64,000 bases of DNA from Cristatella mucedo (GCA_009760855.2 WPIO01000010.1:5132001-5196000), one strand, 5' to 3'. Numbered from the stretch's first letter, positions 11,881 through 24,540 are shown. The notes: generated by a model not told the origin, from the letters alone. Numbers and translations: made by a program.

Positions 11881-13250
11881 GGCGCATACAACTTCACTGA
11901 AGCTCAAATCAGCAGTGTCTCCGAAACATTAGTATGCCAAATGCTTGGCTGAAACGTGCAACATTTCCTCCATCTGAACCCTAGGTACCGGCAGGCACCA
12001 CGGGGCGTCCAACAACACCGGATCTCAAATTCTACCACCAGGTGGCGCGCACGAGCTACCGCTACTGCTTAAGCGTAATGTTCGTCGCAGCAGCTAATCT
12101 TTCGACTAACACCATAACGGAGTGGGTTATGAGCAGCTTTAAACGCTTGCCAGTGTACCTAGTCACAATCGCATCTTCCAGCTGTAGGCCCCACGAGCCT
12201 ATCAGCATGGCGTACCGACAGCCTACGGGCTGGTTAGCACGATGACTAATATCCAGCCAAATAACCAGAACTGTGATACCCAGTGGTCAACCGAAGGCCG
12301 GAGGGGCAGGGAGTGCATATTTCCCCGGGCACTGGATCGTGGGTGCTGGATCGGGTGGCGCCAAAATGGACGCCTTCCACTTGCCACAGCTGTACAATCA
12401 GAACCGAAGGATACTCCGGCGAGATTTCGGTCACTGTCTTTGGTCGCTATTAAACAGCTTAATCCAGACCTTGTAAAGATCTACCGATTTCGGTCACTCT
12501 AAATTAGGTAACCGAGCTCAATTTTTTGCGAAATGCAGCTATGCATCATGTCGACCTTTTGGGCCTAGTGCTGTACGGGAAACTCACCCGATCCGGACAC
12601 AGCAAGGATTGACAGATTGATGGTTCTTTTTTGATTCGGTGAGTGTTTGTGCATGGCCATTCTTAGTTGGTGGAGCAATTTGTCTGGTTATTTCTGATAA
12701 CGAACGGGACTCTAGCCAACTAAATAGTTCACCGATCTTCGGCGGCCGGGCTGAAGTTCTTAATTTAGTCCCGCCCATGACTGATTGTATGGCCGACTTA
12801 GTCCAGCCCACAGCCCATGCTCTAATCCGGGAGGCTGGTATGAAAGAGGGTTTCCCCGGAAAGACGCCAAGCCGACACCAGAAGAAGTCGAGCTCGCTGC
12901 TGCAGTCATCATTGCAGAGTAGAATGACAACAACATTAATAAAAGGTTGATAGTATTCTACAATATTTTTTTCGGGAAAGGGAGCAGTACCAAGTAATAT
13001 GTGCCGTTCCGGGTGTGCTGGTGTTGAGTGTTGCATTGTAATGTTCACCGTTACATGTTTGTTGGTAGGTTTGATAAACAGAAGCACAGGTATTCTATGT
13101 TGAAAAGGCCCCAGCATTAGTTAAAATTTATACTCATTGATATTCAATGACTTACTCTGACTGCCTCAATATTTGGTGGGTCTTTGGGATTCGTCCATCG
13201 TATGCAGCATGTACCTGCTTACACTAAGCCTGCTGCTTGCAGGTGTAACC
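11881..13250. other. Upstream flank of SPT2
   Basis: Contains the presumed SPT2 promoter and 5'UTR (minus strand, above 11880), with a moderately GC-rich patch at about 11.98-12.45 kb. No TATA box stands out. A 177-codon minus-strand frame at 12584-13117 has no recognisable domain, and I do not call it a gene. Confidence 0.4.
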
Positions 13251-13254
13251 ATGA

Positions 13255-13750
13255 ATAATAATAATTATTACAATAATAATACACTTGATAAAGTGCCCTC
13301 AGATAACTCGATCTCTTTCCAGACGATTTCTATTTGCTGCAAAGGTAAATGCGATTGAATGGTGATTGGAATCACGCTTGATAAACAACATGAAAAACAT
13401 GGTTAGGGGTGACATGCACTGCATGATGCAAGTGTGGTTAGTGGCAGCATGCACAGTGCCAGCAAGCATAAGAACATAAGGAACCAATCACAGGAACCCA
13501 CTCAATGCTGTCATAAATACGTGCGTTTTTAAGTTCTTTTTAAATGTGGTCAAGTCAGTGGTTGTTTCGACGCAAGTCAGAAGTGAGTTCCAGGCTTTGG
13601 GAGCATACGAACTAAACGCACGTTCTCCAAATGTTTGCTCAAGGTATTGGTAAACTGTTAGATTCCGAAAAGCGGGTGGTACGATGCTTGGCCTGGTGGG
13701 GATTAGATCTGATAGGTAGCCTTTGAAGACAGCATTTAGTGGGTCCCCGT
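13255..13750 (-). mobile_element. LINE-A ORF2 end plus 3'UTR and tail
   Basis: The minus strand encodes a non-LTR RT C-terminus (FGERAFSSYAPKAWNSLL, then FKKNLKTHVF), a 3'UTR, and the hairpin tail that reads on plus as AGTGCCCTCAGATAACTCGA next to an ATT-rich run. It has no intact RT core, so it is a 5'-truncated dead copy. Confidence 0.8.
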
Positions 13751-13985
13751 GACTCGTCCTTGATGTGCTTATGCGTGCTGACACTGTGCATGCTGCCACT
13801 AACCACATTTGCATGCTGACCCTGCGAATGTCACCCCTAGCCATGTTATTCATGTTGCTTGTTTATCAAGCATGATATTACTCACCCTTTCATTGCATTT
13901 CCATTTGCAGCAAATGTAAAGCGCCTAGAAAGAGATTGAGTTCTCCGAGGGCGCTTTATCAAGTGCATTGTTATTATTATTATCA
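13745..13985 (+). mobile_element. LINE-A 3'UTR and tail, opposite orientation
   Basis: A plus-strand copy of the LINE-A 3' end: GTGCTTATGCGTGCTGACAC, then CACCCCTAGCCATGTT, then the tail AAAGCGCCTAGAAAGAGATT ... GAGGGCGCTTTATC and a TTATTATT run. With 13255-13750 it forms a large imperfect inverted repeat. Confidence 0.75.
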
Positions 13986-14004
13986 TAGGCTGGAGCCAAA
14001 GAAT

Positions 14005-14300
14005 GAAGTGACCTAAAAGCGACAAAACCTTGAAGTCGATCCCTTGCTAGACTGGTAGCCAGTGCAGGTCGGCGAGAAGTACTGTGATGTGGCAACTGTG
14101 ACGCTCACGACAGAAAAGCCTAGCTGCAGATTTGTGCACCAACTGTAAGCACCTGATTGTATATGCCGGTAGGCCAGCAAGCACTGAAAATGAACCATCT
14201 GGGAATGCTATATATGAAGCATCTGTTAAGTGCCTAGATAGAGATTCGGTTCTCGTAGGGTGCTTTACAAATTTATGACTATTAATATTATTATATACTG
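14005..14300. mobile_element. LINE-A fragments in both orientations
   Basis: At 14013-14220 the minus strand keeps RT C-terminal words (CCAGTGCAGGTCGGCGAGAA, CTCACGACAGAAAAGCCTAG) shared with 62.9-63.0 kb. At 14221-14296 the plus strand carries the hairpin tail (GTGCCTAGATAGAGATTCGG ... GGGTGCTTTACA) and a TATTATT run. Confidence 0.6.
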
Positions 14301-17254
14301 GAGCCTACTATCAGCCATTTTTTATTTGGCTCTGGGGTGCAATGGACGACCCCCGGGTTTTGATTGGTCGGCTGGACCGACTAGGAGCCAAACACGTTGA
14401 GATAAAGTCTCCTGATGAGTCTGCAGACTTGGCTCCTCCGTTTAAATGTTGTGACGTAGTAGCCCAAATCTATGGGACGAGCTGCATTTAGTCGCACGAG
14501 ATCGAGCCATAGCAGATCTGCGGTGTCCTTAGATGTTCGGGGCCGAAGTAGCAACACTGAAGGCATCAGGCTGTTCTACCCTGGTCCCGAAGGATAGGGT
14601 AACCAATACGAACCGCCTTCGTGCTAAGCATTGGGGGTTGTAATTGTTCCCGCGAACAAGGAATTCTGTAATAATGTAAGCGAAAGTCACTACCTTGCGT
14701 TGATTACGTCTCTGCCCTATGCACACACTACCCGTCACTACTACCGACTGAGAGTTTTAGTCAGGCCCTTGAACTGGTCCGGGCCCGACGTTAACGTCGA
14801 GAAGGTTCGCCGGGAAAACAATCAAACTTGAGGAACGCGGTTAAGGTTGCCATCTTGCCAGAAGCTACACAGTTATGACAGCATGGCGATCCTCACTAGT
14901 TTGGGTACCGGCACAATGCAGGCAATTTGCAAAAATCTTAAGCTAGCAATGCACCGACGATACCACCGTAATAGTGAAGTACAGCAATGGCTTGCATATT
15001 ACATATGATACGACGGTGACTTTTAAACGACTCGCTAACAGGCTTACATCAGCTCAAACTCAGCATTAGGACTCACTTGGCCAGCAGACTCGGTCAGGCA
15101 CGTGCCTTATATAGTAGCCAGGTCATCACTTTCGCGAATAATTATGCATCATGCTGCTCAACAGCCTCTGCTTATCGCGGCTATTTCATAAGCGGCTCAG
15201 TTCTAATTCATTGGCAAAGCTCATAGTTCGTAATCGAGGTAAGCTGTTAAGCTCATAAATAGTCCTTAATCTCGGCGAGCGATACCATTCCCTCCTTTAA
15301 AATATGACCATCCACGGACATTTGATTGTTCATAGACTCTTAGTTCCTGTAACGGCGTCAATTGAGCTGGCAGCCTCCAGATGTCGTCTGGGTTTCTAGT
15401 TCGAGCTGCGAGTCGGCTAGGCGCTGGGATGGAGCCGTTCTGATGATGCTGGCTGCATCTTCATCCTGCCCGCTGCCGTCAGAAGAGCCGTCAGAGGAGC
15501 TCCTAAGCTGGCCACCCACATTTCTATATCAACCGCCGGTAGCTGCAGTTGAGCGCCACCACGAAGATCGCCTTCATCGTCACGTACAGCTTCTCTTACC
15601 AAATCTTTGACATGCCTACTGTGGACTTCTTGCAACCACGTGCAGAGAAGAAAAGCAGAGAACCAAGAGACTAACAAATAGCCCTGACGTTGAAACAGGA
15701 ACCCAAAATGAAACTGGTTCTGCCAGTGATACCACACATGGCAGCAACGAAGCTCAATAGAATACAAGGGAACGATTGACTTTTTCGTTGACCGAGTGAA
15801 CAAGAAGACACAGAAAAGGCAGAAAGACTGACTTATATCACAGTAGAAGAGGGACAATAAATGGCATCGACCATTTAAATTATGCAGTCGGACCACCCGT
15901 CCGAGCCATGCGTATCCTACTTAAAAGAAACGTGCCTTAGGCAAGGACTTTTGGTTTTCCAATACGATCTACGATATGTGCTCTAAAAATATTCGGAACC
16001 AACGAAGAGTTCACCTCTGGATGAATATCGCCTGTTTTTCAGACAGTGATGAATTTGAGGCAGCATTATCGGACTGACCCAAGAGGGTCGATGACCGTCA
16101 TATTTCCTCACCAAGACAAGACAGGCACCAAATGATCAAAGCAAAATCTTTGATCTTACTAATTGCAGAAGTTTCAATTATACGAAAGACCAACGGAATT
16201 CAACTCAAGCGACATCAGGAGTTCGCTGACAGGCGGTAGCTTGGCTCAAATGATGTGCAAACTGCACACATCCTCTAGCTTCTACGCTCAAGACAGAATA
16301 GAGCGGCATGTTTATGCATATGTCATTTTTAACCCATGAAAAACACTGCTAGTTTTTAACGTAAAAAAATTATTCCAGACGTACATAAAGTACCTTACAA
16401 TAAAAAAAACCTACAAGAACCACTCAGAAAGAATCCTGTGATCACTATTTCAAAGTACATTTGAGCCACTTAAAGGCAATCTCTAATCGCAATTCAATTT
16501 TCCAAACACGGAAGAAAGATGGATGCCACCATTCTTACAAAGACAAAGATGCACGAGCCGATGGAAGCGGGCTCAATCTTCACCGTACCATTCCAAGTCG
16601 GGTAAAGTAAGAAACTCACGTTTAGCATTCGAACGGGTTTTCACAAACTCCATCGAACAGAACGACAACCACATAGATTAGCTATTCAAATCAATACCGT
16701 GGTAATCGCTTTTTCAACGCAAAGTCTGGCAGCTCGCAAACCAGTTCATATCCATATCCATAATGAAGCAATGCTATTTCAATCAAATCAATTACAGACT
16801 GAATATCCCACATCGTCGTCTTGGCTAGACACGTGATCAAGCCAGACACAACGCCTAAAAGCTTGCTCCAAAAGATAACTACTATGTTTCATATCTATGA
16901 CAGGTAATTCTAAAATGATGCAAACCAACTCAATCCGATATCCTCAGTTTTCGGTGCTTACATTAGGAAACTGTAACCGAAAGCCACTAATAAAAGAACA
17001 TGAAAAGACTCGGCAACTCAGAACACCGATAACGATTCTCCAAAGGAATGATATTCGCTACAAAGACTGCAGCTCTCCTAAATCTGAGAGTATTCATCGA
17101 TTTTTAAGCCGGTTCAACCTAAACTCGACCCGCATCTGAGAATCGTAAAGCGAACTGTTCCACAATGTCATTTATTACTTTTACCTCATCGTAGATCAAA
17201 AACCACGAAGACATTAATATCGAGATTAAAGTGAGCGCTTGCCACTAGGCCCAA
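14301..17254. other. Intergenic, unassigned
   Basis: AT-rich sequence without recognisable genes apart from the acidic frame listed at 15358-15528. Long frames here lack domain-like composition. Confidence 0.4.
15358..15528 (-). other. Unassigned Ser/Asp-rich open frame, possible terminal exon
   Basis: A minus-strand frame of about 57 codons ends at a TGA at 15360-15358 and reads SSSDGSSDGSGQDEDAAS, then LADSQLELETQTTSGG. This acidic, Ser-rich composition with a clean stop looks more protein-like than its neighbours. There is no ATG, and I found no upstream exon with matching splice sites. It could be a last exon or chance. Confidence 0.2.
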
Positions 17255-17330
17255 TGTATAGTGCTTAGAAAGAGATTGAGTTCTCTGAGGGCGCTATATC
17301 AAATGTATCATTTTTATTGTTATTATAACC
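17255..17330 (+). repeat. LINE-A/SINE-A hairpin tail, solo
   Basis: Carries AGTGCTTAGAAAGAGATTGA ... GAGGGCGCTATATC then an ATT-rich run. Only the tail is left; it marks a heavily 5'-truncated insertion. Confidence 0.65.
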
Positions 17331-18104
17331 GCCTTGGAGACTTAACAGCTTTGAGGTGTGCTCAAATAATATTGCTCAGTGTGAAACGTCTATATTATGT
17401 TTCGACAAAAATAGTATAACTCGTACTTAAGCTATCATTGCTCATGGAAGCCTTTGCAATCTATTCTTAAACTATCCTACTCATGCCGTATAATTTCTGC
17501 TCCCGCATTCTCAGAACTAATTCCATGAAACTTCAGGCACCACAGTCACACATACACTTTCCCACACACGCGCGCACAAAAGCAATCCCACAAGCACGCA
17601 AGCACGCACGCGCGAGCTCGCACACATACGCGCAATAAACTAAGCCAAATAAAAAGAGATCAATACCATTAAGATTACAGTAGATCTAGTGCTTCTCAAA
17701 GAATTCTAACGCGAACGTTTAAGTCAATATTGCTTGCATCACATGGAACTTACGCCAGTGTGTATGCAACCCACTCATTCTGACTCATCATCCATCACGT
17801 AAGTTAGTCTTGCATCTTGCAGTGGCCGTCTTAGGTTTGATCTATGAAAGCCATCTTTAGTATTCTACACATGCTGGGCATCACCTGTTGCTATGCTGTG
17901 GTGCTGTCCAGTCATCGTCACCATCAGTGAGACTCACATTACCGAAGTCACCTGACATTTCTCACCGTCATCTAAACTTTCTAAATTGGTGCCTTACGCA
18001 CCATTGGTCCACGTGAAACGACTTTTCCACGGTATTTCCACAAGCAATTAGTTTGCAAAATTTTATGTTTCGCCTGCCGGGCAGAGTTATGGCAAATAGT
18101 CACA

Positions 18105-18360
18105 TTAGAAAGTCCATTTTCCACAGCATACGGACCTTTCCAAAGGGCTCAACAGCTTGATCGAGAGTCCCATCTTTTCCCGAGGGTTATAAAGCCAAAC
18201 CTCGTCACCAGGTTGCAGTGCAACGTCACTGGCTTTTAGATTTGCTAACTGCTTCGTGTCAACTGCAGAGACAGCTACATTTTCTCCACCCTGATTCATC
18301 TTCAAACCTGGTGCTAACTCTGGTAACTCTAACCCCACACCTTCTATCAATACTTAAGGC
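18105..18360 (-). pseudogene. Ty3/gypsy integrase C-terminal fragment
   Basis: The minus strand reads VALQPGDEVWLYNPREKMG followed by LSIKLLSPLE. This matches the C-terminal GDxVWLYNPxRKxGLSPKLxxxWEGP motif of metazoan Ty3/gypsy integrases. It is a fragment, with no zinc-binding or catalytic part nearby. Confidence 0.7.
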
Positions 18361-18577
18361 TCCCCTGACATTTGTTACGCCTTACACTACACTACTTGCT
18401 CTGGTCGAGCTGATGTAGTCACTCGGCACAAATTCCAAACGCAACTAATATCCACCACATTGACCTCTAGATCGGAAAAACGCCAATTGACTTGCAGCGA
18501 CATATCCCAAAGGTTAACTTGAGCTGCCCTGGGCACCAGGTAATCCAAACCGAGCATTAAAACGTCAGTCGTATTGA

Positions 18578-18844
18578 CTACAAAAACCTAGTGGCATTTG
18601 ATGTTACTCCAATACTCAAATAAAATGCTTTATGGCCCAAAATCTTAGTGCTGTGTTCCGGAAAACAGCACAAAAGCTTAGAAGACTCCGTCATTCCATC
18701 AGAGCTCATAAAATTGTCGCTAACAAATGATAACTTGGAGCCAGTGTCAACTACCACCCAGCATTCTTTGTCATCAATTTTCCATCGAAGCGAAAGTTCA
18801 TTCGATGGGGCGTATCTGCATACTAGTGTTAGTGGGACTAGCAC
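18578..18844 (-). pseudogene. Retrotransposon aspartic protease fragment
   Basis: The minus strand reads WVVVDTGSKLSFVSD, the DTG catalytic signature of retroelement aspartic proteases, preceded by LRWKIDDKEC. It lies upstream (minus sense) of the integrase fragment in the order protease-integrase, with the RT/RNase H part missing between them. This suggests one internally deleted gypsy element. Confidence 0.55.
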
Positions 18845-20143
18845 ATCATCGGTTGCTTTCTATCCCGTGAAATAAACCTCTAGTCGCTTTCCTAGCCTCT
18901 ATTGACACTTATTCTAAAAGGCGGGTTTATATGCTGACAGCGTATAATAATCTGATCACTTTCGCGATACGCAAGGCAACGGATAGCTTGTTTTTCCTGA
19001 GTTCGAGGTGAGATCATATCGCTGTGGCATATTCCTCTCAGCTGAGTCTGAACGTAAACGCCTGGGACCACTCTTAAACCTACTAGGCACTCCACAGTCC
19101 CGTTGAAAGTGCCCCACTCTATTGTACTTAGAGCAATGACACTCCGGCTTCTTGCCCTATGCGTCTACTTTACTGGAACATCTAGGGACTATACATTGAA
19201 TTTACTTCCCTCCTGTCGTTGCTATCGTACACTTTCCTATTAATAATCCCGTAACCTCTGCACCTCTCTTAAAATGCGCTTCTCCTTACTAACAGCTCTT
19301 CGAGTGCTAGGGATTATCCTACAGTATGCACTGCTCCAGGGCCGTCGTTCAAGGCCCTTGTTAAGAAACCCGCGAGGAGAGGCAGCAGCGAATTCTCCTT
19401 GGCTGATGATCACGCCTTTTTTGCTAGCATCTTGATATCAATTGCCAGCTGGCTCGATGCCTCACCCTTCCGCTTAACTCCTCCTAAAAGCTCTTCCCTG
19501 CACTGATTCGTAAAAGCTTAGTCGTTAATTCATAAGCTAACTAGCCAAAGTTTCCTATATCAGAATACAAGAACGCGTCCAAACTTTCACGGCGAAACCC
19601 TTTATTTGGCAACCAAATTTTCGGACTTCTCAGCTTCGCACCGATCCATGAGACAGCAATGTATTTGAATTGGTTTCGGTAAGTCATCCGCTTTACCGCA
19701 CCAGCATGAGTTGGTATAGCTCCTTTGGCTACTTTTTTCTGATGCGGGTGACTGAATACTAACTGCCTTTCCGCGGCCCTTGCTATCAGCAGGTGGTTAT
19801 TTAACCTTGTAAAAATGTAAGGACCACATCATGTGTGGTATCACTGTCTAAACAAGCCCACATTTTGGCAATGCTATGTAGCTGAAAGTAGCCAGACTTG
19901 ATTGTGGAGCTGATGTGGCGGTCTGATGAAAAGTCACTTTGGAAGATGAGAATAGACTTCGTGCAGGTTCAACAGGAAATATGTTGGCAGGGCCGATAGT
20001 GAATGCTAAGCTTTAACATTTCCGGACCACACTTGGTTTGCCCATAACCAGTAAGTTGGTTGTATCATCATTCAATTTAAGGAATGTTGCTGCCATCTAT
20101 ACGTGAATGTCAGCAATACATGCAGCAAGTGAGTTGAGAGAAT

Positions 20144-20356
20144 TCAACGTGCACGAGGGCTGAGAGGGATCAAAGCAAAGGTCCGCTGAGTGTCATCGGC
20201 ACAGAAGTGAAAGTCTAGATTTTTCCTGGCAATCACATTGGCAAGCGGGAGAGTAAAAACCGTGAAAAGAACCGGATCAAGTACAGAGCCTCGAGGTACC
20301 CCATACTTCACTGGTTCCTTGGATTCTGTTTGCATCACTACTCTGGAGTCTGCCAC
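20144..20356 (-). pseudogene. LINE reverse-transcriptase core fragment
   Basis: The minus strand reads YGVPRGSVLDPVLFTVFTLP (RT motif 4-5, normally GVPQGSVLGPLLF) and then FCADDTQ, a changed YADD catalytic box. It is a non-LTR RT fragment, inactive. Confidence 0.75.
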
Positions 20357-20441
20357 TGAGATAGGACTTAAACCGTTGCAGCAATGCAGTACCAGTGAGG
20401 TCCAGGCGGAACGAGAGGCGGCCGAAAAAGACTTGGTGATC

Positions 20442-20650
20442 GATGGGTACTGCTGCTAATCAGCAGTGGTCAGCTCAGATGCACCCAAGTACCTTGATTA
20501 CCATAGACATGGTATATCAGGCCGGCCGCCCTACGACGGACCCACTCAAGCTCTCCGGAGCTACTGCTTAGGGCTCTGTTCCGCTCATACAGAGTTACTA
20601 GGTATAAATTTGTATTTCTTAGTGGCATTTCTTCCTAGGAAAACAACGCA
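20442..20650 (+). repeat. 5' LTR of the gypsy element
   Basis: Shares with 22690-22900 words such as TACTGCT(G/A)CTAATCAGCA, ATCAGGCCGGCCGCCCT, CTCTCCGGAGCTACTGCTT and GTATTTCTTAG. I judge them roughly 75-80% identical by eye. The boundaries are approximate. Confidence 0.65.
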
Positions 20651-20719
20651 TTATTAGCGACGAAGATAGTGTTGGATCTCCCGGAATTCATCTTCAACTG
20701 AGATTAGCGAGAAGGGAAA

Positions 20720-21512
20720 GAAATGGCAAAACTTCTTCCGCGACAACTAGAGGAGCAGCAGGAGCATCAGAAGGAACACACGAGGCTCATGAACGACCAG
20801 CACGATCAGCAGACGCAGCTCATACCTCTTTACAAGGTATGAGCAGCCAGCAGAAGACCGGCGGTTATCAAGTGGCAATCCCCAGATTTCTCAGCTTTCT
20901 ACTCTAGGCCCGAGCTGTGGATTGAGTACTGGGGCCAATTCAATAGGTTCACTGGGCACACTCCGTGCCCGACGGAAAACTTAAGCACTTAAACTTAAAA
21001 AACTTGAGAAAAACTTAAGTAATTATCGTTAGCCAGTTCCGGTGCGTATCTGCAGTTTCTATCAAGCTAAGCTTCGCAGCAAACGCTCAGGCTTGATGTC
21101 CACAATTTGAACATTAAGCACATGCAGACTACATGAGTAATCAGCTTCAATCTGTGCACATTCTCGTTCAAGAAAGATACGAATACCGGTCGGACCTGCA
21201 GGGCATGGCTGGCGAGTCCATCCAAGAGCTAGCGGCCGGCCTGCATTCATCTAGTGGCGTCGATGTACGATTTCGAGTCAATCAAGGGCCCGCTGGAGGA
21301 TGCACTCCTCAACAATTCATTTGCTCCGTAGGCAATGAACTCCTTCTCAAAGCACCATATCTAGTTAAGGATGACGCACTATCCTTCGCTCGCTCCATAC
21401 ATATTGCGGTCGAAGTGGAGAAATCGGCGAGGGCAGCAAGGAACGCAGTTCGCCGGCAGCAACCGCAATCGATTCACGTTTTAAAGCCGACCTACAAAGG
21501 TAAGCACTCGTA
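20720..21512 (+). pseudogene. Gypsy gag remnant
   Basis: Gag-like sequence: a glutamine-rich coiled segment (LEEQQEHQKEHTRLMND), the capsid-type WQSPDFSAFYSRPELWIEYW and a 126-codon frame at 21133-21512. That frame has the ESIQEL...QFICSVGNE...SFARSIHIA series typical of Ty3/gypsy capsids. Stop codons separate the pieces. Confidence 0.65.
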
Positions 21513-22689
21513 GCCACCGAGCTCAGCACAAGGCGGAGCTTGAGGCTCGAGACGGCACCTGGCTCACCTCCGACGGGGTCTCCCTGCACGCTCGCACCTT
21601 ATCTGTGGCAACCCTGAGCATAGCCGCCAAAGCTGCCCTATTCGAAATGCTGTCAACAGTTTATGCTCGACACCCGGGCATTGAAAAGTAGTATGCTTTA
21701 AAGGTAACAGGCTCGCTGAGCACCTCCTTAAACTAAGCTAACACTTTCACTAAGAGTCGCGGCGTCTTAGTAAGGATCATTGGAAACGTGCTGCAATTGA
21801 GGCATTCGACTGAATGCTCCCCAGATCACTTTCGCGATTGATACCGAATCGGCGGAACGCTTCATTTCCTACGCCCGCAGAGTGGAATTAGTTGACTGGG
21901 TCCAGCTTCCGGCCGCTAAAAATCCGCCATTAAGCACCCCCAGCCGGAGCTAGGATCAGGTCAGGCCACAGCTAGGGACGCTGTCTTGCGTCCTACCCTG
22001 CGAGCAGTCAGTACGATTCGTAGTGACGGAGGAGCCGAACTTAAGTTTTCTAGGCCGCGACTCAATCAGTGAGGTGTAGATCTCCGTAGATTTGTCCATT
22101 CTCACTGGGATTGCAAGCACTCAGAGCTGAGATGTGCATGGTGTTTGTGACTTCCTTCGCTCGAACCACTCTGTACAGCAGGCAAGCCCCATAAGTGTGC
22201 CAAACCAGGACGACTGTGGTCGCCATCTTGCCTTCAACGGCGCCTGCTGCACAGCGGCGACCAATGTAGGAAGGCAGGCGTGCACGGCCCTAATTTCGCC
22301 GAGACCTAAAAGGGCCAGAGGCTAGCCGCCTTCAGCTACGCCAAGGGTCAGATCTGCTACATAAGCCCTTCGGCCAACTGGGGGCAGAATTTAAAAACGA
22401 TCGTTATGAAGATAAGTGGTGCTTGTCATGCTAATGTAAGTTCCTAGTCAACCGATCAGGTCTGGAGGTGTAACGTGGACCAGCATTAACCCAGATGCAT
22501 GCCAGGTTCGGCTTTCCCCGGAGCCTCGGTTAGGAGCGGTGGGTAAGCCCCACTCAGCTGCGACCTAACCAATCGATTGCATGCTAATGAAGCCCAATGG
22601 CGAAAATGGTCCACATCGCCTGCAGACGGATGGGCCATTGAACTAATCTTACTGCCTTTACGGCCAACCAGGATGCAATTCATCCGTTG

Positions 22690-22900
22690 GCCAGGTACTG
22701 CTACTAATCAGCAATGGCCGGCTCCAACTCTGCCAATTTCTCTGATTGCCATTGACGTTATAAATCAGGCCGGCCGCCCTGACAGACACAATCAGGCTCT
22801 CCGGAGCTACTGCTTGGCTCCTTGTTTCGCCCATACAAGGTTGCTACTAGTGAATGTGTATTTCTTAGCGGTATTTCGCCCAAAGAACATAACACCTTCA
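22690..22900 (+). repeat. 3' LTR of the gypsy element
   Basis: The right-hand partner of 20442-20650, in the same orientation. Divergence between the two LTRs implies an old insertion. Confidence 0.65.
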
Positions 22901-23804
22901 ACAAAACGACTAGCCCTAAAATTTCGAAATCGAGGCTCTGGAACTAAAGTCCCATGTCACACACTTTAGTCCTTCTCTATAAAAACGTGCACGTGTTTGC
23001 CTCAAAATTGCATGACTAATAATACTGGTGCAGCTGGCTCCTCGGAGCCCGGTTAAAGTGTAATAGCCACTACACCACTACACGCAAGTGTCCCGGCGGT
23101 AGATGAGCACGGCAGCAATCTTAAGCCACCATACCTTAATATAGCATGCCCATGCCGCTCAGCTCCTCCGGGTGCTTTTGTAGAGGCTGGCTTTGAATCC
23201 TGGTTTCATGATGCCTCGCAACTCAGTGACTCCAGTAGACACCAGATGCGTTGTTAGTTGCAACAGAAACGGCTGCATCAGAGCCGGGGAATCCAGCCTG
23301 AAAACAGCTAAGAGTAAGCAGCCTGTTTAAAGCTATGAAGCCTCGATGATGGTGTACACGCTTACGCTTGCTGTGCAGGGCATTCGGATTATGCCAAAAC
23401 ATAGCACAGATCAAAGTATACCTAGATAATGCTAGCATGTGGCTAGCGTAGAATTACGAATGAGCGAAAGCTTATTCTTAACATTTTTAGGCGAGTTACC
23501 CGAGTTAATAACTTGGAAATGGATATCACTTGATGCAACAGACCAAAAGAACGAATTGGATAGCTTTGTGGTAAGCAATAAAACCCCCCAATTCTTCTCT
23601 TACTTATACCAATTAAACGTGATGTACGGCTTTCAAGTCCAGGTCGGAGCTATGCCGAAAACACAGCAGTGCTCGTAGCGGTGCTAGTCTCAGCCGACAG
23701 GCGACAAACACTTGTTACGCCTGAACCTTATAGCAGGGCTAATTACTTGTAGGTTCTGCACTAATGCACACAGGTACGCCGGTTGTAGCAGGTAAGTATA
23801 CAAA

Positions 23805-23955
23805 TATAATTCATTTATATAGCACAATAAGATAAATTATCCTCTATTTAAGCCACATGCTATGGGGCTCGACCGGTTACCCTTGGGCATCGAATACGTT
23901 CACCTTGACGTTGGTTCGTGGCGAGCACCTTAACGACTAGACCAAACCAGCATTG
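23805..23955 (-). mobile_element. tRNA-derived SINE, family A
   Basis: A minus-strand copy. On plus it reads TTTATATAGCACAATAAGAT (tail), GGGGCTCGACC (B-box), then GGCGAGCACCTTAACGACTA and GACCAAACCAGC (A-box head). Confidence 0.7.
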
Positions 23956-24540
23956 CGGATCACGGTGGCGACGAAGAGTGCTCCTACGTTAACATAACGA
24001 GCGTGTATCCACAATGTAGGCAAGTCTAGTTGACAGCAGTAGACGGCTACAGGCGTTCAACAGCACCAACGGCTCTTCAGCGTAGAGCTAAAATCAGCTC
24101 CTATGCCAAGGTTGAATCCTAAATCTCAACTGCCAGCCTCTCTTAGGGCGCCGGATTTTTATACGATATTGGCTGTGAAATATCTTATAATATTATAATC
24201 GGAATGATTAACATCAATTTTAATCCGTTTGGTTTAGCTGGCGCTGTTTCCAAGTGTAAAATGACACAGCACACACCGACCCAACGGCCTTAAAGCTGCT
24301 TAAGCAAATCGAGCTGTTAAAAATAAATGTCAATGTAAGCTCGTATGGGCTGTACTGGCTGCCCAATATACTCATGCTGATCACGAAGCCACGATAACAT
24401 ACTTACGTCTAGGCAATGTAAAGCCTCCGAGGATCGGCGTATTATTAAAGACAACGTATGACAAAGCAGCGGCTGGCCTGTGCTAGTGCTCAACCACTGG
24501 CTGCTGCTAATCCACTTTCTTCTTAAATTAGTGTAGTTTG

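Larger units (their letters stand above)
20442..22900 (+). mobile_element. Collapsed Ty3/gypsy (Mag-like) retrotransposon with two LTRs
   Basis: A direct repeat of about 200 bp flanks a gag-like region. Right after the left repeat comes ATTAGCGACGAAGATAG, resembling the ATTGGCGACGAGGATGGGA found just inside many Mag-type gypsy LTRs. Inside are gag-like peptides (WQSPDFSAFYSRPELWIEYW; ESIQELAAGL; QFICSVGNELL; LSFARSIHIAVEVEKSA) and a possible degenerate zinc knuckle near 22.19-22.29 kb. There is no pol between gag and the right LTR. Stops and frame breaks make it non-functional. Confidence 0.7.

Noticed and set aside
12584-13117. 177-codon minus-strand ORF upstream of SPT2
   Set aside because: No recognisable domain, no splice-site support and no coding-like composition; kept only as a note.
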